Origin: Bradyrhizobium sp. STM 3809
GTDB taxonomy: Bacteria; Pseudomonadota; Alphaproteobacteria; Rhizobiales; Xanthobacteraceae
Reading direction: 5' to 3'
DNA length: 42,441 nt
Assembly: GCF_000239795.1 (NCBI RefSeq)
Contig: NZ_CAFJ01000166.1
Span: 1 to 42,441 of the forward strand
Below the pieces are notes generated by a model. It searched no databases. It saw only the letters and a program-made list of their open reading frames with translations, and was not told where the DNA came from. A program made the position numbers and the translations under genes. Below, piece after piece: positions 19,883 to 26,974 of this stretch; the stretch's first letter is position 1, and every line of letters starts with the position of its first letter.

Positions 19883-20000
19883 TCGTCCTGCGCGGGCTTG
19901 ACCCGCCTGCGGGGCCGTAGCCCCTCCGGCGCGGCGCAGGCCCGCGCATCCATCACGGTGCGAAGAAGATGGATCGCCGGGTCAAGCCCGGCGATGACGA
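19883..20000. repeat. Palindromic repeat with 13-bp arms
   Basis: A perfect 13-bp inverted repeat, CGGGCTTGACCCG at 19893-19905 with its complement at 19978-19990, flanked by GTCGTCC-type and GATGACGA-type ends. The ends recall type C but the arms differ, so I list it as a separate or diverged type. It fills most of the gap between converging mutT and the methyltransferase-like gene; its right end enters or abuts that gene's stop at 20007. Confidence 0.65.
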
Positions 20001-20006
20001 GCAGTG

Positions 20007-20855
20007 TCATTCTGCGCGCGGCGCCCGCTTCACCGCCGCCTCCAGGCTCGCCGTCGCCGAGCCCGGCTTCAGCGGCTTCTGCTGGCTGTCATGCGGTGCC
20101 CAGCCGGAGATCCAGATGATGTCGAAGGTGGCGCGGATGCGGCCGTCCGGATCGGCGAAGCGGTCCGAATAGATCTCGGCCATGCGCAGCAAGGTGGCGC
20201 GGCGCAGCGGGGTGCGGCGGCGCTCGACCAGGCTGTTGGCCGCGCCCATGCGGCGAAGATCCTGCATCAGGCCGAAAGGGCTGGCATAGCGCACCACGAC
20301 GCGGTCGACGTCGGTGACGGGCAAGGCGAAGCCGGCCCGCTGCAGCAGGCCGCCGACATCGCGAAGATCGGCGAATGGCGCGACACGCGGCGAGACGCCG
20401 CCCTCGCATTCGGCCTCCGCCGCCGCGAAGCTCTGCCGCAGCTCGGTCAGCGTGTCGCCGCCGATCATCGCCGCGAGCAGCAGACCGTCCGGGCGCAACG
20501 CGCGGCGGATCTGCACGAGGAGGCCGGGCAAGTCGTTGACGAATTGAAACGCCAGCGCCGACAGCGCCAGATCGAGCGACTGCGGCACGAGCGGCAATCT
20601 CTCGTCGGCCGCCTCGGGCGGCGCGAGATGCGTCAGCCGCGCGAGGCGTCCCGCCAGATAGGGCTGCAGCCCGCCAGCCGGCGTCCAGACGTCGGCTGCG
20701 TCCGTGAAGCTGCGATTCACCGCGGCGAGACGATCGCCCAGATCCTCAGCGACGCGCTCCAGCAGAAACGTCTCCGGCGCGTTTGCCGCCCGGCGCTGCC
20801 GGAGCGCCAGCAGGCGGCGGTCGAACAGAACGGGAGCGGTCGCGGTCTGGGTCAT
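20007..20855 (-). CDS. NDUFAF5/BioC-like methyltransferase-fold protein
   Basis: 282 residues. The start FDRRLLALRQRRAA and LALSALAFQFVNDLPGLLVQIRRALRPDGLLLAAMIGGDTLTELRQ match alphaproteobacterial homologues of NDUFAF5, the mitochondrial complex I assembly factor that hydroxylates an Arg. The C-terminal TFDIIWISGWAPH segment also fits. The usual SAM motif I (D-x-G-x-G-x-G) is absent: that place reads LAAVNRSFTDAADVW. It may therefore not be a classical methyltransferase. A role in complex I assembly is inferred from the family only. It is divergent from comF, with 78 bp between. Confidence 0.8.
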   Translation of the reverse strand: MTQTATAPVLFDRRLLALRQRRAANAPETFLLERVAEDLGDRLAAVNRSFTDAADVWTPAGGLQPYLAGRLARLTHLAPPEAADERLPLVPQSLDLALSALAFQFVNDLPGLLVQIRRALRPDGLLLAAMIGGDTLTELRQSFAAAEAECEGGVSPRVAPFADLRDVGGLLQRAGFALPVTDVDRVVVRYASPFGLMQDLRRMGAANSLVERRRTPLRRATLLRMAEIYSDRFADPDGRIRATFDIIWISGWAPHDSQQKPLKPGSATASLEAAVKRAPRAE

Positions 20856-20933
20856 GGGGGTTGGTTACGCCGATCCTCGGAGCCGGGCAATGCGCCGCTT
20901 GAGCCGGGCTGGTCGCGGCGCTAGCCTCAACGG

Positions 20934-21737
20934 ATGGGTGTGACGTTCGCTCCAATCAGCGTCGGACGACTTCGTGCGGCCGCCGGCCTGCTGCAGGGCA
21001 GCCTTGCGCAGGTCGCCAAGCTGGCGCTCGACATCGCGCTGCCGACCCTGTGCATCTCCTGCCGCGAGCCGGTCGACGGCGAGGGTGTCTGCGCGGCGTG
21101 CTGGGGCAAGCTGTCGTTCATCGAGCGGCCGTATTGCCCGAAGCTCGGCATCCCCTTCGTCTACGATCCCGGCCCCGAGCTGTTGTCGATGGAGGCGATC
21201 GCCGCACCTCCCGCCTATGCGCGGGCCCGTGCCGCCGTGCGCTATGACGAGGTGGCGCGCACGCTGGTGCATGCGCTGAAGTATCAGGATCGGACCGATC
21301 TGGCGCCGATCATGGGCCGCTGGATGAGCAGGGCCGGCCGCGAGCTGCTGGCCGAGGCGGACCTCGTGGTGCCGGTGCCGCTGCACTGGCGCCGCGGCTT
21401 TTCCCGCCGCTACAACCAGTCCGGCGCGCTGGCGCGGGTGATCGCGCGGGCGAGCGGCGTCCGGATGAGCGGCGATACGCTGCGACGGGTGCGCGCCACC
21501 GAACAGCAGGTCGGGCTGTCGCGGCCGCAGCGCGCCAGCAATGTGCAGGGCGCATTCCAGGTATCACCAAACCGTCTCCATGACGTGCAGGGACGCCGCA
21601 TCGTGGTCGTCGACGACGTCCTGACAACGGGGGCGACGGTGGATGCGTGCGCCCGCGCGCTGCTGCGCGCCAAGGCGGCGGAGGTCAGCGTGCTGGTCTT
21701 CGCCCGGGTTGTCGATGCGCCCCGCGCTCCCATATAA
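20934..21737 (+). CDS. ComF-family phosphoribosyltransferase-like protein
   Basis: 267 residues. A zinc-ribbon start LCISCREPVDGEGVCAACWGKL (CxxC...CxxC) is followed by the ComF core LVHALKYQDRTDLAPIMGRWM and DLVVPVPLHWRRGFSRRYNQS. The PRPP loop is IVVVDDVLTTGATVDAC. The second Cys pair of the ribbon is reduced to YCPKLG, so only part of the zinc site is clear. ComF proteins are linked to DNA uptake in some bacteria, but in alphaproteobacteria the role is unsettled. It is the first gene of a rightward run with grxC, the amidase and DUF1178. Confidence 0.9.
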   Translation: MGVTFAPISVGRLRAAAGLLQGSLAQVAKLALDIALPTLCISCREPVDGEGVCAACWGKLSFIERPYCPKLGIPFVYDPGPELLSMEAIAAPPAYARARAAVRYDEVARTLVHALKYQDRTDLAPIMGRWMSRAGRELLAEADLVVPVPLHWRRGFSRRYNQSGALARVIARASGVRMSGDTLRRVRATEQQVGLSRPQRASNVQGAFQVSPNRLHDVQGRRIVVVDDVLTTGATVDACARALLRAKAAEVSVLVFARVVDAPRAPI

Positions 21738-21767
21738 TCTGACGCTTCCGTAATAGCTGAGCGCGAC

Positions 21768-22043
21768 ATGACCGCTGCGATCGAAATCTATACCCGTCCG
21801 GGGTGCGGCTACTGCACGGCCGCCAAATCGCTCCTGACCCGCAAGAACGTTCCCTTCACCGAATACGATGCGGGCAAGGATCCGAACGTCCGGCAGCAGA
21901 TGTATGACCGCGTCGGCCCGGGCTCGACCTTCCCGCAGATCTTCATCGGCAAGGCCCATGTCGGCGGCTGCGACGATCTCTATGCACTCGATCGCGAGGG
22001 CAGGCTCGACGCCATGCTCGCCGGAGACAAGGCAACCTCATGA
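21768..22043 (+). CDS. grxC: Glutaredoxin 3 type
   Basis: 91 residues. The dithiol site is GCGYC (CGYC rather than the commoner CPYC), followed by the cis-Pro region GSTFPQIFIG and GGCDDLYALDREG, which binds glutathione. It reduces disulfides with glutathione in the cytoplasm. The stop overlaps the next start by four bases (ATGA), showing translational coupling with the amidase gene. Confidence 0.95.
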   Translation: MTAAIEIYTRPGCGYCTAAKSLLTRKNVPFTEYDAGKDPNVRQQMYDRVGPGSTFPQIFIGKAHVGGCDDLYALDREGRLDAMLAGDKATS

Positions 22044-22918
22044 GCAACGACCGCAGCTTCATCGCCGCCATGGTGCAGATGCGCACCTCGCTGCTGCCCG
22101 AACCGAGCCTCGAGCAGGGCACCAGGCTGATCCGGGAAGCGGTCGCGCAAGGGGCGCAATACGTCCAGACGCCGGAAGTGAGCAACATGATGCAGCTCAA
22201 CCGGACGGCGCTGTTCGAGCAGCTCAAGAGCGAGGCCGATGATCCCTCGCTCAAGGCCTATCGCGGGCTCGCCAAGGAGCTGAACATCCATCTGCATATC
22301 GGATCGCTGGCGCTGCGCTTCTCGCCTGAGAAGGCGGTCAACCGCTCGTTCCTGATCGGGCCCGACGGCGACGTGCTGGCGAGCTACGACAAGATCCACA
22401 TGTTCGACATCGATCTGCCGGGCGGCGAGAGCTATCGCGAGTCGGCGAACTATCAGCCCGGCGAGACGGCGGTGATTTCCGATCTGCCGTGGGGCCGGCT
22501 CGGACTGACGATCTGCTACGACGTGCGCTTTCCGGCGCTGTATCGCGCGCTGGCCGAGAGCGGCGCCTCGTTCATCAGCGTGCCCTCGGCGTTCACCCGC
22601 AAGACCGGCGAGGCGCATTGGCACACGCTGCTGCGCGCCCGCGCCATCGAGACGGGCTGCTTCGTGTTCGCCGCCGCGCAATGCGGCCTGCACGAGAACA
22701 AGCGCGAGACCTTCGGCCACTCGCTGATCATCGATCCCTGGGGCGAGATCCTCGCCGAAGGCGGCGTCGAGCCGGGCGTGATCGTGGCGCGCATCGATCC
22801 CTCCAGGGTCGAGAGCGTACGCCAGACCATTCCGTCGCTGCAGCACGGCCGCCGCTTCGGCATCGCCGATGCCAAGGGCGGACCGGACTATCTGCACCTC
22901 GTGCGGGGCTCGGCATGA
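22040..22918 (+). CDS. Carbon-nitrogen hydrolase (Nit2-like omega-amidase family)
   Basis: 292 residues with the Glu-Lys-Cys triad of the nitrilase superfamily visible: E46 in QTPEVSN, K118 in YDKIHMFDI and C159 in LTICYDVRFP. The sequence around the triad is that of the Nit1/Nit2 branch, which deaminates damaged glutathione or omega-amides. Coupling to grxC upstream fits a link with glutathione metabolism. It overlaps grxC and the DUF1178 gene by four bases each. Confidence 0.93.
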   Translation: MSNDRSFIAAMVQMRTSLLPEPSLEQGTRLIREAVAQGAQYVQTPEVSNMMQLNRTALFEQLKSEADDPSLKAYRGLAKELNIHLHIGSLALRFSPEKAVNRSFLIGPDGDVLASYDKIHMFDIDLPGGESYRESANYQPGETAVISDLPWGRLGLTICYDVRFPALYRALAESGASFISVPSAFTRKTGEAHWHTLLRARAIETGCFVFAAAQCGLHENKRETFGHSLIIDPWGEILAEGGVEPGVIVARIDPSRVESVRQTIPSLQHGRRFGIADAKGGPDYLHLVRGSA

Positions 22919-23397
22919 TCCGCTACGCGCTGCGCTGCGAGCGTGATCACACGTTCGAAAGCTGGTTTCAGAGCTCCTCAGCTTACGAGTCCCAGGTGAA
23001 GCGCAAGCTGGTGGAATGCCCGACATGCGGCTCGACCAAGGTCGAAAAGGCGATCATGGCGCCGCGCATCGTCAGCAAGAAGGGCCGCGAGGCCGTGCCT
23101 GCGCCCGCCGCTCCAGCGCCGGTCCCGACGCAGGAGGTCATTCCGCCCGGACCGACGTCGCTCTTGATGGCGCAGGAGCGCGAGCTGCGCGCCAAGCTCA
23201 AGGAGCTGCGCGACCACATCGTCAAGAACGCCGACGATGTCGGCGAGCGCTTCCCGACCGAAGCGCGCAAGATGCATTATGGCGAGACCGAGCATCGGCC
23301 GATCTACGGCGAGGCATCGCTCGACGAAGCCCGCGAGCTGATCGAGGAAGGCATCGAGGTCGCGCCGATCCCGGTGCTGCCGGACGATAGGAATTGA
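22915..23397 (+). CDS. DUF1178 family protein
   Basis: 160 residues, starting MIRYALRCERDHTFESWF with a zinc-ribbon-like pair: C8 and CPTCGSTKVEKAIMAPR (CxxC). The middle is a Pro/Ala linker and the C-terminal half contains helical LMAQERELRAKLKELRDHI followed by GETEHRPIYGEASLDEARELIEEGI. This is the DUF1178 layout. Function is unknown. The start overlaps the amidase stop (ATGA), so it is in the same operon. A type A repeat follows 64 bp after the stop. Confidence 0.92.
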   Translation: MIRYALRCERDHTFESWFQSSSAYESQVKRKLVECPTCGSTKVEKAIMAPRIVSKKGREAVPAPAAPAPVPTQEVIPPGPTSLLMAQERELRAKLKELRDHIVKNADDVGERFPTEARKMHYGETEHRPIYGEASLDEARELIEEGIEVAPIPVLPDDRN

Positions 23398-23461
23398 GGC
23401 GCGGGGCCGCGTCATTGGCGACAACCTGCCAGTGATGCGCGCACAATCTCGGCAACCTCTT

Positions 23462-23537
23462 CGTCATTGCGAGCGCAGCGAAGCAATCCAGAGTTCCGTC
23501 CGCAGCCCTGGATTGATTCGCTGCGCTCGCAATGACG
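23462..23537. repeat. Palindromic repeat type A, copy 2
   Basis: 30-bp arms 23462-23491 and 23508-23537 pair with one mismatch, 16-bp spacer. The arm is nearly the same as that at 2673-2702. It may end the comF-DUF1178 transcript. Confidence 0.85.
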
Positions 23538-23584
23538 GTTGATATAGATCGACCTAGACCGCGACCTTCCTCCGGGAGTTGACG

Positions 23585-24022
23585 ATGTCCCCCCTCTCCT
23601 CCGCGTGGCAACTCTGGGCACTGCTCTCCGCGTTGTTCGCGGCGCTCACCGCGATCTTCGCCAAGGTCGGCGTCGAGGGCCTCAACTCCGATCTCGCCAC
23701 CTTGATCCGCACCGCGATCGTGCTGGTGACCCTGGCGCTGATCCTGTTCGCGACCGGACAGCTCACCAGCCCCGGGCCGATCGCTGCGAAAAGCTGGATC
23801 TTTCTGACGCTGTCGGCGCTCGGCACCGGCGCCTCGTGGATCTGCTATTTCCGGGCGCTCAAGCTCGGGCCCGCGACGCTGGTCGCACCGATCGACAAGC
23901 TCAGCGTCGTGCTGGTCGCGCTGTTCGGCGTCGTGTTTCTCGGCGAGCGGCCGAGCCTGCAGGGCTGGATCGGCATCGCGCTGATCGCGGCCGGCGCAGT
24001 GCTGATTGCGATCAAGGCCTGA
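23585..24022 (+). CDS. Half-size EamA/DMT membrane protein
   Basis: 145 residues with about four or five hydrophobic helices and one EamA domain. ALTAIFAKVGVEGLNSDLATLIRT is the start of the repeat and KLGPATLVAPIDKLSVVLVALFGVVFLGERPS the second part. Such half-length members probably work as dimers in the inner membrane to move small metabolites. The ATG at 23585 follows CGGGAG; a TTG at 23579 is less likely. Its stop TGA abuts the stop of the next, converging EamA gene (shared TGATCA). Confidence 0.88.
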   Translation: MSPLSSAWQLWALLSALFAALTAIFAKVGVEGLNSDLATLIRTAIVLVTLALILFATGQLTSPGPIAAKSWIFLTLSALGTGASWICYFRALKLGPATLVAPIDKLSVVLVALFGVVFLGERPSLQGWIGIALIAAGAVLIAIKA

Positions 24023-24922
24023 TCACACCGCGATCAGCAGCGCCACGCCAACGACGATCAGCGCGATGCCGCAGATCTCGCGCAGCGAGACCGGCTGCTT
24101 GAACGAGTAGTACGACACGCCCTGTGCGAACAGCACCTCGATCAGCGCCAAGGTGCGGACGTTGGCGGCCGCGGTGAGCGCGAACGCCAGGAACCAGAAT
24201 TGCGAGGCGAAGGCGCCGACGAAGCCCGCCATCATCGACGGCCGCCACAACGACAGGATCCCGCGCAGGATGTCCGGCGCCCGCGCGAGCAGATAGACCG
24301 TCAGGATCGCCGTCTGCACGAACAGGCCCCAGACCAGCGTGGTGGATGCCGCGGTCACGAAGCTGACGCCCTCGACCGCAATGATGGCTCCCCGGTAGCC
24401 GACGGCCGACAGTGCGAAGGCCGCGGCCGCGACCAGGCCCGTCACGGTCGGCTTCAGCTCTGCAAAGCTCTTCTCGCCGCCCGGCCGGAGCGCGGTGATG
24501 ACCACGCCGATCGTAGCGATCAGAATCGCCGCGAGCTTCGGCAGCGACAGCGGATCGCCGAGGAAGATGAAGCCGAAGATCGCGGTCTGAATCGCCTCGG
24601 TCTTCAGATAGGCCGTGGTGACGACGAAAGAACGATCCGTCATCGCCAGCAGCATCAGGCCGGTGGCGACGATCTGGCTGAGCGCGCCGAGCAGCAGCCA
24701 CGGCCAGAAGTTCAGGGGCGGCCAAGACAGATGATCGCCGGTCGCGAGCAGCACCGCGCTCAGGAACACCAGCGAGAACGGAAACCCGAACAGGAAGCGG
24801 ATATTGGTCGCGCCCCAGGTGCCGAGCTTCGCCGTGAGCGACCGCTGCATCGCATTGCGCGCGACCTGGCCGGCGGCGGCGACGAGGGTGAACGGGATCC
24901 AGAGCGAGGTGATGGAGAGCAT
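24023..24922 (-). CDS. Full-length EamA/DMT transporter
   Basis: 299 residues with about ten predicted helices in two EamA repeats. Typical blocks are TAYLKTEAIQTAIFGFIFLGDPLSLPKLAAI and LALIEVLFAQGVSYYSFKQPVSLREICGIALI. The start MLSITSLWIPFTLVAAAGQ at 24922 gives a membrane-ready N-terminus; upstream in-frame ATG at 24979 would add a polar, Arg-rich leader and is unlikely. It would export or import small organic molecules. It meets the half-size EamA gene end to end with no gap. Confidence 0.88.
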   Translation of the reverse strand: MLSITSLWIPFTLVAAAGQVARNAMQRSLTAKLGTWGATNIRFLFGFPFSLVFLSAVLLATGDHLSWPPLNFWPWLLLGALSQIVATGLMLLAMTDRSFVVTTAYLKTEAIQTAIFGFIFLGDPLSLPKLAAILIATIGVVITALRPGGEKSFAELKPTVTGLVAAAAFALSAVGYRGAIIAVEGVSFVTAASTTLVWGLFVQTAILTVYLLARAPDILRGILSLWRPSMMAGFVGAFASQFWFLAFALTAAANVRTLALIEVLFAQGVSYYSFKQPVSLREICGIALIVVGVALLIAV

Positions 24923-25091
24923 GGGGTGACTGCGCCGCGATGAGGCCGGCACCGTGGCGAGCGCGGGGCGCCGGGTCAACAGCGTAGGTGAAGCTAAGTC
25001 CGCATGTCAGGCTTGCAGTTCGGACTTCCGTCACTTGGCTCGCACAGAAAACGAGAATCTCAGCAACTCGTGCTAAGCTAGGCACCACATA

Positions 25092-25514
25092 ACCGGTGTC
25101 GTCCCTGCGAACGCAGGGACCCATAACCACAGGCTTCAATTGGGTTAGGCGATCCACCACGCGATGGTGCGGCGATGTATTACGTCTATATTCTCGTAAG
25201 CGGCCGTCACGGCACGCTGCATATCGGTATCACGAACTCGATTCGAGCGCGACTCGAGCAGCACCGCAATGGCGCAGGCTCGGATTTCGTCAAGAAGTAC
25301 AACGTGTTTCGACTGGTCTACATCGAGACCTACGCCGTCGCGAAGAAGCAATCACCCGCGAGAAGCAGCTCAAGCGCTGGAAGCGCGACTGGAAGATCGA
25401 GCTGATCGAGCGCGAAAATCCCGAATGGCGCGATCTTAGCGACCTGATCTCCTAGCGTGCCCCAAACCCCACCCTGTGGTTATGGGTCCCTGCGTTCGCA
25501 GGGACGACACCGGT
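25092..25514. mobile_element. GIY-YIG unit with 42-bp inverted-repeat ends
   Basis: 25092-25133 and 25473-25514 are exact inverted copies, 42 of 42 bases. Each holds an internal hairpin (left: GTCCCTGCG-AA-CGCAGGGAC, 25101-25120). The unit is 423 bp and carries a single GIY-YIG gene. Shorter elements with like ends are at 14604-14731 and 31997-32121. I see no target duplication. The structure suggests a transposon-like or nuclease-mobilised unit; mobility is inferred. Confidence 0.7.
25175..25455 (+). pseudogene. GIY-YIG nuclease, frameshifted
   Basis: The first frame begins MYYVYILVSGRHGTLHIGITN (YVYI and GIT stand for the GIY and YIG motifs) and RARLEQHRNG with the catalytic Arg. It runs to YIETYAVA and then loses similarity. 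The continuation EEAITREKQLKRWKRDWKIELI, with the conserved Glu, is in the frame one base back, from 25342 to the stop at 25455. Removing one base near 25341 explains this (a run of G). Restored length is about 93 residues, normal for the small COG2827-type family. It is a decayed gene or an assembly error. Members are predicted single-strand or structure-specific nucleases. Confidence 0.85.
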
Positions 25515-25547
25515 GATGGGGCGGCAGTCGGGCAAAGTCAGAGCTGA

Positions 25548-26318
25548 TCAGACCATCTGCTCGGCGACCACCATGTAGTTCACGTCCATGTCGCCCGACA
25601 GGCTCCAGCGGTCGGCGAAGGGGCTGTAGACGACGCCGCTCTGCTCGGTGATGACGAGGCGGTTGTCGAGCAGGTACTTGGTCAGTTCGTCCGGGGTGAC
25701 GAACTTGCTCCACTCATGGGTGCCGCGCGGCAGCCAGCGCAGCACATATTCGGCGCCGACGATGGCGAGCGCGAAGCTTTTCCAGTTGCGGTTCAGGGTC
25801 GAGACCACCATCAGCCCGCCGGGCTTGAGCACCGCGGCGCAGCGGCCGAGAAAGGCGCTGACGTCGGTGACGTGCTCGACGACCTCCATCGCGAGCACGA
25901 TGTCGAAGCGCTCGCGCGGGTCCATCTCCTCAATCGTGGTGCAGCGGTAGTCGATCGAGAGATGGCCCTTCTCGGCATGCAGCTTGGCGGCGGCGATGTT
26001 GCTGGCCGAGGGATCGACGCCGACGACCTGCGCGCCGAGCCGCGTGAACGGCTCGCACAGCAGTCCGGCACCGCAGCCGATGTCGAGCATGCGCAGGCCC
26101 GACAGGCAATTGAGGCTCTTGGCGTTGCGCTCGAACTTCCGGCAGGCGGCGTCGCGGATGTAGGTCAGGCGCAGCGGGTTGATCTTGTGCAAGGGCGCCA
26201 TCTTGCCCTTGGGGTCCCACCACGTCTCGGACAGCTTCGAGAACTTCGCGATCTCGGCCGGGTCGACGGTCGAGCCGGGAGGAACAGGGGTACTGCGGGA
26301 ATCCTGAGGCATTGTCAT
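25548..26318 (-). CDS. ubiG: Ubiquinone O-methyltransferase UbiG
   Basis: 256 residues. UbiG makes both O-methylations in ubiquinone synthesis at the membrane surface. The N-terminal FSKLSETWWDPKGKMAPLHKINPLR is the family signature. SAM motif I is MLDIGCGAGLL, then VVGVDPSA, DIVLAMEVVEHV and LKPGGLMVVSTLNRN. All are intact. Starts at 26318 and 26312 (two codons apart) are both possible. The PH-domain gene lies upstream on the same strand, 42 bp away. Next to lysC this is the usual alphaproteobacterial context. Confidence 0.97.
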   Translation of the reverse strand: MTMPQDSRSTPVPPGSTVDPAEIAKFSKLSETWWDPKGKMAPLHKINPLRLTYIRDAACRKFERNAKSLNCLSGLRMLDIGCGAGLLCEPFTRLGAQVVGVDPSASNIAAAKLHAEKGHLSIDYRCTTIEEMDPRERFDIVLAMEVVEHVTDVSAFLGRCAAVLKPGGLMVVSTLNRNWKSFALAIVGAEYVLRWLPRGTHEWSKFVTPDELTKYLLDNRLVITEQSGVVYSPFADRWSLSGDMDVNYMVVAEQMV

Positions 26319-26360
26319 CGCTGCATACTCAATGATCGAAGCTGGGCGCCCCCGGCGGGG

Positions 26361-26828
26361 TTAACGCGCCGTGATGGCGTTGCGAAACGCCAGCGGCTCC
26401 GCGATGGTCGAAATCGTTTCCTTGCCCTCGCCCACGCCCAGAATCGTGACGTCGCCGTAGTTGAGAACCCGTCCCATGATGGTCTGGTTGACGTCGACGC
26501 TCTCGACCTTGTCCAGTGCCATCTCGAAGGTGCGGCGCCGGATGAAGCCGGTCTTGTGGACCACCCGGCGATTGGTGACGTCCGTCTCGGTCGTCAAACG
26601 GTGGAACCAGGCCCGGACCGTCCAGTACAGCGCCACCACGGCCATCACGGCAGCGGTGGCCAGGCACAGCATCACCAGATTGTCGTTCACCGTCATGCGG
26701 GACAGGACGAGCAGCCCGAACACGACGATCCAGGCCCCGATCGCCGGCAGGTAGAACATCCAGTGCGCATTGGTCGAATACAGCACCTTCTCGCCGGGTT
26801 GCAGGATTTCGTCGATATAACGCGCCAT
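26361..26828 (-). CDS. Bacterial PH-domain (bPH2) membrane protein
   Basis: 155 residues. Start MARYIDEILQPGEKVLYSTNAHW is the entry to a bPH2 domain. Two membrane helices are seen (YLPAIGAWIVVFGLLVL and MLCLATAAVMAVVALYW). The PH core TDVTNRRVVHKTGFIRRRTFEMALDKVESVDVNQTIMGRV follows. Function is unknown. It faces away from lysC and likely shares a transcript with ubiG. Confidence 0.9.
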   Translation of the reverse strand: MARYIDEILQPGEKVLYSTNAHWMFYLPAIGAWIVVFGLLVLSRMTVNDNLVMLCLATAAVMAVVALYWTVRAWFHRLTTETDVTNRRVVHKTGFIRRRTFEMALDKVESVDVNQTIMGRVLNYGDVTILGVGEGKETISTIAEPLAFRNAITAR

Positions 26829-26974
26829 ACCAGTCCTCTACCCCACTCCATCACCACAAGGAACCGTCTTGCCCCCGGCCTCCGCGCTATGTATACGCGC
26901 GTTTCGGCTGGCGCGCCTCCGGTTTCGCGCCCGGCCGGTCAACTTATCCTCCTGCTGGGAATGAGCGCGTCGTC

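Noticed and set aside
25092..25514. Classical insertion sequence
   Set aside because: There is no DDE, HUH or recombinase gene and no visible target duplication, so I call it a GIY-YIG unit, not an IS.
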